From positions 1-38,773 of the forward strand of contig JAUQXU010000466.1 in NCBI GenBank assembly GCA_030837935.1: a stretch of DNA of 38,773 bases. The letters run 5' to 3'. How positions within the stretch are numbered: the first letter of the stretch is position 1; the number at the start of each line of letters is the position of its first letter. The position numbers were made by a program, and so were the translations under genes. Origin of the DNA: Candidatus Brocadia sp. GTDB lineage: Bacteria > Planctomycetota > Brocadiia > Brocadiales > Brocadiaceae. Shown one piece after another: positions 1-7,556 of this stretch. Under the pieces are notes generated by a model that saw only the letters and a list, made by a program, of their open reading frames with translations, made no database searches and was not told where the DNA came from.

Positions 1-14
1 AGCTTATGTATTGC

Positions 15-884
15 TTATTGTATATTCAAAATCTCTTCGTGTGTTTGCTCGCTCACCTTCTGAAAGGCATGTTTTGAGCCCATAAAGAAGGTTCCAATAA
101 AAGTAAAAAGCACGAGGCAAAAACCCGCAATAGTCAAACATGCGATTTTCGTACCATGGAACGATGACACAAGCCTCATGTGCAACAGGGCTGCATAAAT
201 AAGCCACGTGGCCAAACCAAGAACAACCTTATAATCCAGGTACCACTGCTCACCTAAAATATTTTGAGTTTTGACCCAGAATGTGCCAAATACAAGCCCA
301 AGTGTGAGCAGAGGAAAGCCAAGAGAGATCGTCTTCCACATCAGCCTGTCAATTCCTTCCAATGAGGGTAACTTATTAAAAAGCGGACCAAACAGTTTGT
401 GCTTTAGTTGCCTTTGTTGCGTGAGATACATAATACTCAGGCTAAAGGATATGGTAAAGGCAGCATAGCCTACAAATATAGGAATGATATGCGCTATGAG
501 CCAAAAATTCTGAAGGCTCACGGTAATAAACAAATCTCCTCCATCAAACGTAAGCGCCCAGATAGAGAGCGCAGTAACGACTGGAATTAAAAACGTATCT
601 AAAGACGGCAACTTGTAAAGATAATCCAGATTGATATAAACAAACAGAATACACCATATTAGCGATACGAAAGACTCATAGATGTTTGTTATTGGGATAT
701 TACTGGATTCAAGTCCCAGGAATACCAAAAACCCGCTGTGGACGAAGAAACCCATCATCATTGACCACTTGGCTACTTTTTTATTGAAGACAAACGGTTT
801 TACAATGTAGCCAATCGACCAAATGGAAGAAATAAAATACAAGACTATCGTGACAATAAAAGGGATATGAGATAGTTTAATCAT
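15..884 (-). CDS. Cytochrome c assembly protein, CcsA/HemX-like integral membrane protein
   Basis: A 289-residue polytopic membrane protein with about eight hydrophobic segments. The pattern around residues 62-77 (PITNIYESFVSLIW) and the His-containing helix at 128-150 (FWLIAHIIPIFVGY, His132) are typical of the CcsA/CcmC/HemX family, which handles haem for cytochrome c maturation. A degenerate tryptophan-rich loop (GTFW...QWYLDYK) follows in the position of the WWD/HemX-type loop. The length of about 290 fits HemX/short CcsA rather than the longer CcsA forms. The ATG at 884 has no obvious Shine-Dalgarno. No other cytochrome c maturation gene is visible, so whether it acts in cytochrome maturation or as a HemX-like regulator of haem synthesis cannot be decided from here. 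Confidence 0.8.
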   Translation of the reverse strand: MIKLSHIPFIVTIVLYFISSIWSIGYIVKPFVFNKKVAKWSMMMGFFVHSGFLVFLGLESSNIPITNIYESFVSLIWCILFVYINLDYLYKLPSLDTFLIPVVTALSIWALTFDGGDLFITVSLQNFWLIAHIIPIFVGYAAFTISFSLSIMYLTQQRQLKHKLFGPLFNKLPSLEGIDRLMWKTISLGFPLLTLGLVFGTFWVKTQNILGEQWYLDYKVVLGLATWLIYAALLHMRLVSSFHGTKIACLTIAGFCLVLFTFIGTFFMGSKHAFQKVSEQTHEEILNIQ

Positions 885-981
885 AGGTAAATAAGTGTAA
901 AAGATAAATATTCATTAATCAATCAAATTCTTAAAACATCATCTCCCAAAAACATGAGAGGCCTTTGTTATATTTTTTTGA

Positions 982-1010
982 TTGACAAAAACTCCATTGT
1001 CCGATACCCT
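982..1010 (+). promoter_or_regulatory. Candidate sigma-70-type promoter upstream of the DUF1858 gene
   Basis: A consensus -35 TTGACA at 982-987 is followed after 17 bases by TACCCT (1005-1010), a weak -10. It would give a leader of about 145 nt before the ATG at 1163. The -35 is strong but the -10 matches at only three positions, so this is tentative. Nothing else recognisable lies in 885-1162. Confidence 0.35.
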
Positions 1011-1162
1011 AAACTTTGTCGTAATGATTACAGATTACGATACCTGTGGAAATCATGAAAGTTTTGCATACGATTTCCCTTGTTGTAATAGTTGAGACCA
1101 GGTGTTACTTCTTTGAATTATTGCTCTAATCCCCAAGATTTTTTACAAGGAATTATAAACGT

Positions 1163-1387
1163 ATGTCAGAAGGCATAATAAAAATAACAAAAAAGACCAG
1201 CATAGGTGATGTAATTAAACAATATCCTGAAGCAGAGGCCGTTGTAAAAAAATATTTTGGAGCCGGTTGTTTTACATGTCCGGGTTCAAAGACAGAAGAT
1301 ATTGCCTTTGGTGCCGCCATGCATAATATCGATCCGGAAGTAATTATTAAGGAACTGAACGACGTTATTCAAAAGAAAAAAGACTAA
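1163..1387 (+). CDS. DUF1858 (hybrid-cluster-protein-associated redox disulfide) domain protein
   Basis: A 74-residue protein covering a whole DUF1858 domain: an N-terminal helix with TSIGDVIKQYPEAEAVVKKYF, then the loop GAGCFTCPGS with a C-x2-C pair at residues 36 and 39, then a short helical tail. Family members occur alone or next to Fe-S and redox proteins and are thought to use the CxxC as a redox or metal site; the function is not firmly known. AAGGAA lies 10 bases before the ATG. It is followed after 25 bases by an Nfu-type Fe-S scaffold gene on the same strand, which supports a role in Fe-S or thiol chemistry. Confidence 0.85.
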   Translation: MSEGIIKITKKTSIGDVIKQYPEAEAVVKKYFGAGCFTCPGSKTEDIAFGAAMHNIDPEVIIKELNDVIQKKKD

Positions 1388-1412
1388 CCACTTATAAGAA
1401 AGGAGCATTGAC

Positions 1413-1631
1413 ATGAAAGAAAAAATAGAAGAAGCACTGAAACATATCAGACCGGCATTACAAGCAGATGGCGGAGATATAGAACTTGTAGATGTACAGG
1501 GCGGCGTTGTAAAGGTGCGTTTAAAGGGGGCATGCGGATCCTGCCCGAGTGCACTTATGACACTAAAATACGGCGTAGAGGAACGTCTCAAAGAAGAGAT
1601 TCCTGAAGTCGAATCCGTGGAGCTTGCATAA
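1413..1631 (+). CDS. NifU C-terminal-domain (Nfu) Fe-S scaffold protein
   Basis: A 72-residue stand-alone Nfu domain. ALQADGGDIELVDV at the N-terminus and GACGSCPSALMTLKYGVE with the cluster-binding C41-x2-C44 are diagnostic. Stand-alone Nfu proteins bind a [4Fe-4S] cluster between two monomers and deliver it to apoproteins. A strong AAAGGAG lies 9 bases before the ATG. It is probably co-transcribed with the DUF1858 gene immediately upstream. The lack of the N-terminal IscU-like and ferredoxin-like domains shows it is not full-length NifU. Confidence 0.93.
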   Translation: MKEKIEEALKHIRPALQADGGDIELVDVQGGVVKVRLKGACGSCPSALMTLKYGVEERLKEEIPEVESVELA

Positions 1632-1693
1632 CAATTGGATAGCTTTATTTAAGGCACCTATTTATTGTACAAGAGTATTACAGATAACCTGTG

Positions 1694-1720
1694 TTGTTTT
1701 TACGATAGAATTTTTATAAT
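1694..1720 (+). promoter_or_regulatory. Candidate promoter upstream of the Cys-rich protein / ThiF pair
   Basis: A perfect -10 TATAAT lies at 1715-1720, with a poor -35 (TTGTTT, 1694-1699) at a short 15-base spacing. It sits in the 147-base gap before the gene at 1779 and would separate that gene pair from the upstream DUF1858-nfu pair. Confidence 0.35.
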
Positions 1721-1778
1721 CTTGGTGGTTTTGCGGCAAGCGTAATATTTTTCAAATTTCACACTGAGGAGATTCTGG

Positions 1779-2456
1779 ATGAGTTTAGTATTAGGACCGA
1801 TCCATCATTGGATGTACGGCAAGATTAAAACCTCGGAGGCGAGGGAATCTGCCATTGTTTCTGCATTTAAAACAAAATATGGAGCAGAGGCAGATAAAAT
1901 CCTTGAACAGGTATACAAAAAACATCCTAAACCGAATACAAACAAACCCCTTGAAGAATTGTTAGCCAATAAACCCATTCATCAAGGCATTCAGAGTCTC
2001 ATTATCGAGGCAGAAACACGAGAAGCCGCTACGATTGCTGCCTTCTGTGCAAAATACAGCGATGCTGCAAAAGTAGCGGCAGAAGCGGCACATGGACATG
2101 GCATTATGTGCGGAAAAGAAGCTATCAAGAACAAGGGATTATCACCAGCAGATTGCAACAATACAGCAAAAGCCTTTGAAGTAATGGGAGACTACCTCTG
2201 CGATGGAATGCCTTGTGACCGTGGTGCACAGGTAGTCGGAGAGTCTGAAAAAAGCACCTCATGGGACCACGAAAGCTGTGTTCACGAGGTTTATTGGCGC
2301 AATGGTGGAGCAGACTTTTTAACGATGTGTAGTATCGTTAATGAATGGATTGCAGGGTTTGGTGAAGGAATAAATTCTCAAATCGGATACAAGAGAGAAA
2401 AAGCCCTTGCAGCAGGAGACGCCTCCTGTCTGAGTAATTTCAAAATAAAAAGTTAG
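1779..2456 (+). CDS. Cys-rich cytosolic protein of uncertain family (possibly ATC hydrolase-like)
   Basis: A 225-residue soluble protein with no signal peptide or membrane segment. It opens with SLVLGPIHHWMYGKIK and carries a Cys/His-rich C-terminal half: C110, then DYLCDGMPCDRG, then HESCVHEVYWRNGGADFLTMC. The layout vaguely resembles the L-2-amino-thiazoline-4-carboxylate hydrolase-like family, but I cannot confirm it. GAGGAG sits 7 bases before the ATG, so the start is secure. Only one base separates its stop from the ATG of the ThiF/MoeB-type gene, which implies translational coupling and a joint task in sulfur or thiol chemistry. The cysteines could bind a metal or Fe-S cluster, which fits the Nfu gene just upstream. 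The gene is certainly real; the function is unknown. Confidence 0.75.
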   Translation: MSLVLGPIHHWMYGKIKTSEARESAIVSAFKTKYGAEADKILEQVYKKHPKPNTNKPLEELLANKPIHQGIQSLIIEAETREAATIAAFCAKYSDAAKVAAEAAHGHGIMCGKEAIKNKGLSPADCNNTAKAFEVMGDYLCDGMPCDRGAQVVGESEKSTSWDHESCVHEVYWRNGGADFLTMCSIVNEWIAGFGEGINSQIGYKREKALAAGDASCLSNFKIKS

Positions 2457-2457
2457 C

Positions 2458-3483
2458 ATGTCAGAGCGTTATGCACGGCAGGCATTGTTCTACGGGATAG
2501 GTAGACAAGGGCAACAAAGGCTTATGGAGAAGACCGCCGTGCTTGTGGGTTGCGGTGCATTAGGATGCACGTCAGCGAATCTTCTCGTTCGAAGTGGGAT
2601 AAAGTGTCTAAAGATTATAGACCGTGATTATATCGAAGAAAGCAACCTGCAACGCCAATCCTTATTCGACGAAGAAGATATTGAAAAAAACCTCCCAAAA
2701 GCTATTGCCGCACATAAAAAACTTCAAAAAGTCAATTCTCACATTCAGATTGAATCTGCCATTGTTGACCTTAACCCATCGAATATCGAAACTCTCCTGC
2801 ACAATGCAAATATTGTCATTGATGGAACCGATAACTTTGAGACACGATTTCTGATTAATGATTATTGTGTGAAAAGCAGGATACCATGGATTTACGGTGC
2901 ATGCATCGGGAGTACGGGTCTCACGATGAACATTGTCCCAACAAAGACCCCTTGTCTCCGATGTATACTTGAAAACGTTCCACCGTTTGGTACTACCGAA
3001 ACATGCGATACGGAAGGGATTATCGCACCCATCGCCAGCATGATCGCCTCTATTCAGATAGCGGAGGCGTTAAAAATATTAACGGATAATTTCGATACGT
3101 TGAGCAAAGGACTTGTAAAGATTGACCTTTGGCGTAACGAAATAAAAAGAATGCATGTAGAAGACATCAAAGAGAAGGCTGATTGCGTAACATGCAAACA
3201 GCAAAAATATGAATTTTTGTCCAGAAACACCTATGGAACAACAACCTCATTGTGTGGCAGGAATGCCGTACAAATTTTACATCCTCATGGATCAAATTTA
3301 GACATGGCCAGACTTGCAGCACGACTGGAAAAGGTGGGAAATGTGTCCTTTAATAGTTTTTTATTACGCTTTAAGACAGACAAATATGAATTAACGGTGT
3401 TTCCGGATGGGAGATCAATTATTTCAGGCACAAATGATGCATCGCTGGCGAAGGGCCTTTACGCAAAATATATAGGGATGTAA
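2458..3483 (+). CDS. ThiF/MoeB/HesA-family adenylyltransferase
   Basis: A 341-residue E1-like enzyme. A Rossmann nucleotide-binding motif GCGALGC lies at about 32-38, followed by DRDYIEESNLQRQSLF, the conserved Arg/Gln region of the ATP site, and VIDGTDNFETRFLIND. Zinc-binding CxxC pairs occur at PCLRCI (about 165) and DCVTCK (about 242). The C-terminal region (CGRNAVQI ... ELTVFPDGRSIISGT) is the extension common in bacterial HesA/MoeB/ThiF proteins of this length. Such enzymes adenylate the C-terminal glycine of a ThiS/MoaD-like sulfur carrier. No sulfur carrier gene is adjacent, so the pathway (thiamine, molybdopterin or other) is open. It starts one base after the Cys-rich gene and is probably coupled to it. 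Confidence 0.9.
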   Translation: MSERYARQALFYGIGRQGQQRLMEKTAVLVGCGALGCTSANLLVRSGIKCLKIIDRDYIEESNLQRQSLFDEEDIEKNLPKAIAAHKKLQKVNSHIQIESAIVDLNPSNIETLLHNANIVIDGTDNFETRFLINDYCVKSRIPWIYGACIGSTGLTMNIVPTKTPCLRCILENVPPFGTTETCDTEGIIAPIASMIASIQIAEALKILTDNFDTLSKGLVKIDLWRNEIKRMHVEDIKEKADCVTCKQQKYEFLSRNTYGTTTSLCGRNAVQILHPHGSNLDMARLAARLEKVGNVSFNSFLLRFKTDKYELTVFPDGRSIISGTNDASLAKGLYAKYIGM

Positions 3484-3535
3484 TCGATAGACCAGGATAA
3501 CTGATCCACGACTTCTTTACCCTCATGCCACTCTT

Positions 3536-4297
3536 TTATTTAAATACTTCCTTGAGGAGGTCGGTTACCCGCGCTGCAGGATCTTTACGAATTTTACGTT
3601 CTTCCTCACCTAAAACGCAAAACAATCCATCGAGCGCCTTAGTTATGACATATTGGTCTGGATCAAAAACTCCAAGTTTACTCGCAAAGGGAATAGATTG
3701 ATACCGTTCAACAATTTCTTTGTATTTGCGGGTAGAATCATTCTCATCCATTTTTTTCTCTACTACCGGCTGATATGCTTTCACGAGATTATGATACGTC
3801 TTTTCTTTGAAATAGTCAGTGATGGCCGTATCAGCGCCTTCAAGAATTTTCCTTGCGTCATCGAATGTCATATCAAAAATCGCATTGATAAAGATATCTT
3901 CAGCAAATGGAGCAGCTTGCTCTGCAGCCCTGTTCATGCTTAACACAAACGCATCGAGTTTTTCCCCAAATCCAGCCACGCGCAGTGTCTTATCAATCAT
4001 TTTCAGGTTCTCTGGCATCAGGATTTTAATCGCTTCATTGCCAAAGTATCCATCAATCTTACCAGTCGATTTCACGGTGTTCTCAATGCCTACTTTGAGT
4101 GCTTCTTTCAGTCCGGAAACAATCTGTGTATCACTCAGTTTTGTATCTCTTAACGGCTTCGTTTTCTTAAAAAACCATTCGAACTGCGCTGATGCACTGT
4201 ACATACTAAAAAACGAAATACATACAACCGGAAAAAACCAAAGAAACATTTTTCTTTTCATGCTGTTAACCTTTCTCATTTCTTTCTTTTCTTGCAT
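3536..4297 (-). CDS. DUF4197 domain-containing exported protein
   Basis: A 253-residue protein with a basic N-terminus and a hydrophobic signal segment ending near SMYSASAQ. The mature part matches DUF4197: LSDTQIVSGLKEALKVGIENTV, the GNEAIKILMPE segment, FAEDIFINAIFDMTFDDARKIL, and a C-terminal ITKALDGLFCVLGEEERKIRKDPAARVTDLLKEVF. The family is usually periplasmic and has no assigned function. The start is ambiguous: the ATG at 4297 (AGGA 6 bases upstream) gives a long basic n-region, while the ATG at 4261 (AAAGG 8 bases upstream) gives a more classical signal peptide MKRKMFLWFF. It diverges from eno, with a separate promoter. Confidence 0.85.
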   Translation of the reverse strand: MQEKKEMRKVNSMKRKMFLWFFPVVCISFFSMYSASAQFEWFFKKTKPLRDTKLSDTQIVSGLKEALKVGIENTVKSTGKIDGYFGNEAIKILMPENLKMIDKTLRVAGFGEKLDAFVLSMNRAAEQAAPFAEDIFINAIFDMTFDDARKILEGADTAITDYFKEKTYHNLVKAYQPVVEKKMDENDSTRKYKEIVERYQSIPFASKLGVFDPDQYVITKALDGLFCVLGEEERKIRKDPAARVTDLLKEVFK

Positions 4298-4328
4298 TTT
4301 TTATCCTGGTCAGACATCCTTTTTCCAC

Positions 4329-4356
4329 ACAATAACAGATAAGAAGGCAATGTCAA
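4329..4356 (-). promoter_or_regulatory. Promoter of the DUF4197 gene
   Basis: Read on the minus strand, TTGACA (4351-4356) is followed after 16 bases by TATTGT (4329-4334). It would give a leader of about 25 nt to the ATG at 4297. It lies back to back with the eno promoter. Confidence 0.5.
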
Positions 4357-4375
4357 GTTTTTTTAAAGAATCTGT

Positions 4376-4404
4376 TTGACAAGTTATCAAATATTTACTA
4401 TAAA
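4376..4404 (+). promoter_or_regulatory. Promoter of the eno operon
   Basis: TTGACA (4376-4381) is separated by exactly 17 bases from TATAAA (4399-4404), close to the sigma-70 consensus. Transcription would start near 4411 and give a leader of about 60 nt before the TTG start of eno. Confidence 0.65.
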
Positions 4405-4472
4405 ACACATAATTTTTAATTTTAATTACCTACCTTCCATCACAAGCATACATAATAAAACAGGAGCAGGCA

Positions 4473-5759
4473 TTGACTACCATAAGCTGTATCAGATCAC
4501 GAGAGATTTTAGATTCCAGGGGAAATCCTACTGTAGAAGTTGACGTCATATTAAAGGACGGGGCGATGGGTCGAGCCGCTGTGCCGTCGGGCGCTTCCAC
4601 GGGGAAACGAGAGGCGCTGGAACTTCGGGATAGCGATAAGCTATCCCGCTATATGGGTAAAGGTGTGCAAATTGCCATAAAAAATATAAATGAAATTATT
4701 GCACACAAGCTTGAGGGGATAGATGCTACCCGGCAGACCGAGATAGACAATCTTTTGCTTTCATTGGATGGGACAAAAAACAAGGAAAAGCTGGGCGCTA
4801 ATGCCATTTTGGGTGTTTCCCTGGCCGTTGCCAGGGCGGCGGCAAACGCCTTGTGCCTTCCACTCTACCGTTACATTGGCGGTACAAATGCCAAGGTACT
4901 ACCGCTACCTATGATGAACATCTTAAATGGCGGTAAACATGCGGATAACAATCTGGATATCCAGGAATTTATGATAATGCCTGTCCATGCCGACAGCTTC
5001 GCTGAGGCATTACGCATGGGCGCCGAGGTATTTCACAACCTTCGTTCGGTATTGAAATCGAAGGGATACAATACGAACGTGGGTGATGAAGGCGGCTTTG
5101 CGCCAAACCTCAAGACCACGGAAGAAGCCTTCGACCTGATTCTTGAAGCAATCAAAAAAGCTGGTTACACGGCGGGTAAGGATATCTACCTGGCACTGGA
5201 TCCAGCCGCAAGTGAATTCTATCAGGATGGTAAATATGTGTTACGGGCAGAAGGTGGCGAAAAAAAGACCAATGACGAGATGATCGCACTCTATGCGAAA
5301 TTTTCAAGTAAATATCCGATTTGCAGTATAGAAGACGGCCTTGCAGAAGAAGACTGGGACGGCTGGAAAAAGCTGACAGATAAATTAGGAGACAAAATCC
5401 AACTTGTCGGTGACGATATCTTTGTAACCAATACGGAAATCCTGACAAAGGGGATTGAGCAGGGAGTGGCCAATTCCATCCTGATTAAGGTCAATCAGAT
5501 CGGCACTCTCACCGAAACCCTTAATGCCATAGAGCTGGCCAAGATGAATGGATACTCCACCGTTATTTCACATCGTTCCGGGGAAACAGAGGATACGACC
5601 ATTGCCGATATTGCTGTGGCTACGAATGCAGGTCAGATTAAAACCGGTTCTCTCTGCAGAACTGACCGAATATGTAAATACAATCAACTCTTACGTATTG
5701 AGGAAGATCTTTCTGACAATGCTATCTACGGAGGAAAACTATGCAAAATGTCCCAATAG
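4473..5759 (+). CDS. eno: Enolase (phosphopyruvate hydratase)
   Basis: A full-length 428-residue enolase, which interconverts 2-phosphoglycerate and phosphoenolpyruvate in glycolysis/gluconeogenesis. Visible signatures are SREILDSRGNPTVEVDV at the N-terminus, GASTGKREALELRD, LPMMNILNGGKHADNN, GDEGGFAPN with the catalytic Glu, SIEDGLAEEDWDGW (metal Asp/Glu), GDDIFVTN, LIKVNQIGTLTET with the catalytic Lys, and SHRSGETEDTTIAD with the substrate-binding His-Arg-Ser. The start is TTG at 4473, supported by AGGAG (4462-4466) 6 bases upstream; no in-frame ATG fits the conserved N-terminus. The last 19 bases overlap the FtsB-like gene, a common arrangement that couples the two. Confidence 0.98.
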   Translation: MTTISCIRSREILDSRGNPTVEVDVILKDGAMGRAAVPSGASTGKREALELRDSDKLSRYMGKGVQIAIKNINEIIAHKLEGIDATRQTEIDNLLLSLDGTKNKEKLGANAILGVSLAVARAAANALCLPLYRYIGGTNAKVLPLPMMNILNGGKHADNNLDIQEFMIMPVHADSFAEALRMGAEVFHNLRSVLKSKGYNTNVGDEGGFAPNLKTTEEAFDLILEAIKKAGYTAGKDIYLALDPAASEFYQDGKYVLRAEGGEKKTNDEMIALYAKFSSKYPICSIEDGLAEEDWDGWKKLTDKLGDKIQLVGDDIFVTNTEILTKGIEQGVANSILIKVNQIGTLTETLNAIELAKMNGYSTVISHRSGETEDTTIADIAVATNAGQIKTGSLCRTDRICKYNQLLRIEEDLSDNAIYGGKLCKMSQ

Positions 5760-6313
5760 ACACCGGTGATAGTGGAAATTGCACCGCTCCCTTTCTTAAT
5801 TCTCCTGAAACACAATGTAGTCAGGGTGAAAATGAAGGGTACTCCATGAGAAATAAATATTTTGGTAAATTTGTCTTAATGGTATTTATAACATCGTGCG
5901 TGGTTATTTTATTTTCCTCTATTATCAGTAAAACACGGCAAGAGAGAATCAGTATGCTGGAAACAAAAAAATCACTCGAGAATCATGCATCACGGTTAGA
6001 GGCGGAAAATTTTAAACTCGGAAATGAATACTCTGCTTTAAAGAACGACCCTGTCCGCATAGAAAAAGAAGCCCGGGAACTTCTGGGATATACTGGGACA
6101 GATGAAGTTTTTTATAAAAAATATAATTTCCGCATTAAAAGCATCGCAAAGAAGGAACCGGTAAAGACAATATCACAAAACAGATGGAAGATTTTCCTTT
6201 TTGATGGACTATTTCCATGGCAGTTTCCCGCTACAATTATTCTTGTAGCGACGGCTTATTATTTAATTTCCTATCACCATGAATATAGAAAACTACGTCA
6301 GTCAAATTGTTAA
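5741..6313 (+). CDS. FtsB/DivIC-like septum formation initiator
   Basis: A 190-residue protein. A single membrane segment (about residues 43-63, FVLMVFITSCVVILFSSII) is followed by a coiled coil (RISMLETKKSLENHASRLEAENFKLGNEY as heptads, about 70-100) and the FtsB/DivIC hallmark NDPVRIEKEARELLGY, which ends before DEVFYKKY. These bitopic proteins scaffold the FtsQLB division complex. A second hydrophobic segment near the C-terminus (about 160-182) is unusual for FtsB. The ATG at 5741 has a strong GGAGG and overlaps the end of eno by 19 bases; an internal ATG at 5846 has a weaker site but gives the usual short cytoplasmic N-terminus. Planctomycetes lack canonical FtsZ, so its partner set is uncertain if the host is one. 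Confidence 0.8.
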   Translation: MQNVPIDTGDSGNCTAPFLNSPETQCSQGENEGYSMRNKYFGKFVLMVFITSCVVILFSSIISKTRQERISMLETKKSLENHASRLEAENFKLGNEYSALKNDPVRIEKEARELLGYTGTDEVFYKKYNFRIKSIAKKEPVKTISQNRWKIFLFDGLFPWQFPATIILVATAYYLISYHHEYRKLRQSNC

Positions 6314-7535
6314 AAATGCAAAGGCGTCTTCACGAGTTATCGCCTCAGCAACCACTGCCGGAAAAAATACAGCTCTTCATCATATCGCCGAAGGCATCAT
6401 CTCCTCTGCTGCCATGCTTAAAGCGGAAAATGAAAAGGATATTATAGCCGCGCAAAAAGCAGGACTCCCTGAACCCATGATAGATCGTCTCCGTCTTACT
6501 GATAGTCGCATCAGGGGCATGGCTGAAGGTGTCAGACAAATCATTCATCTTGCAGACCCAATCGGGGAAGTCATACGGGGGCATACCCGCCCAAATGGTT
6601 TACAAATTCAAAAAATTCGGGTACCCATTGGTGTTATTGTCATTATTTATGAATCCAGGCCCAACGTAACTGCCGATGCCGCAGCATTGTGCCTGAAGGC
6701 CGGCAATGCCGTCATTCTCCGCGGCGGAAAGGAATCCATCCACTCGAATATTGCTATATACAGGATACTTACCTCCGCCCTGGAAAAAGCAGGATTGGAC
6801 ACACGGTGCATTCAACTGATAGAGGTTATTGAACGTGAAGCCATCGACTATCTGCTCAGGGCCGATCAATATGTAGACGTCGTTATCCCCCGCGGTGGTG
6901 AGGCACTTATTCGCACCGTGGTAGAGAAATCAACCATCCCTGTCATCAAGCATTACAAAGGCGTATGCCACACCTATATAGACGAATTTGCCAATCTCAA
7001 GATGGCTGAAGAGATTTGTTTTAATGCCAAGGTACAACGCCCTGCAACCTGCAATGCCATGGAAACTATGTTGGTACATGAAAAGGTTGCGCCTGTTTTT
7101 TTACCGCCTATAGCGAAGAAATTACAAGACAAAGGTGTAGAGATGAGAGGTTGTAATGTGACATGCAATATTTTACGTAATATAAAACAAGCCACCGATG
7201 AAGATTATTATAACGAGTACCTCGACCTGATCTTAAATATAAAGGTTGTAAAAATCCTTGATGACGCAATTAATCATATTGCAAAGTATGGATCTAATCA
7301 TTCCGATGCAATTGTCACAGACAATATCAACAATGCCATGAAATTTACCAAAGAGGTAGACTCGGCAGCCGTGTACATCAACGCCTCTACCCGTTTTACT
7401 GACGGCTATGAATTTGGTATGGGTGCAGAGATTGGCATCAGCACAGACAAACTCCACGCCCGTGGCCCTATGGGGATTGAGGAACTCACCTCATACAAAT
7501 TCGTGGTATACGGAAATGGGCAGATGAGAAATTAA
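6279..7535 (+). CDS. proA: Gamma-glutamyl phosphate reductase (glutamate-5-semialdehyde dehydrogenase)
   Basis: A 418-residue enzyme, the usual ProA length. It catalyses the NADPH-dependent reduction of glutamyl-5-phosphate in proline synthesis. Landmarks are IGVIVIIYESRPNVTADAAALCLKAGNAVILRGGKE split over 115-150, the nucleotide loop VIPRGGEALIRTV, HYKGVCHTYID, the catalytic Cys region NAKVQRPATCNAMETMLVH, and the C-terminal RGPMGIEELTSYKFVVYGNGQ. The ATG at 6279 overlaps the FtsB-like gene by 35 bases and lacks a clear Shine-Dalgarno, which suggests coupled translation within an eno-ftsB-proA operon. No proB is present in the window. Confidence 0.97.
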   Translation: MNIENYVSQIVKNAKASSRVIASATTAGKNTALHHIAEGIISSAAMLKAENEKDIIAAQKAGLPEPMIDRLRLTDSRIRGMAEGVRQIIHLADPIGEVIRGHTRPNGLQIQKIRVPIGVIVIIYESRPNVTADAAALCLKAGNAVILRGGKESIHSNIAIYRILTSALEKAGLDTRCIQLIEVIEREAIDYLLRADQYVDVVIPRGGEALIRTVVEKSTIPVIKHYKGVCHTYIDEFANLKMAEEICFNAKVQRPATCNAMETMLVHEKVAPVFLPPIAKKLQDKGVEMRGCNVTCNILRNIKQATDEDYYNEYLDLILNIKVVKILDDAINHIAKYGSNHSDAIVTDNINNAMKFTKEVDSAAVYINASTRFTDGYEFGMGAEIGISTDKLHARGPMGIEELTSYKFVVYGNGQMRN

Positions 7536-7556
7536 TCATTCACCAAGATTACTAAA

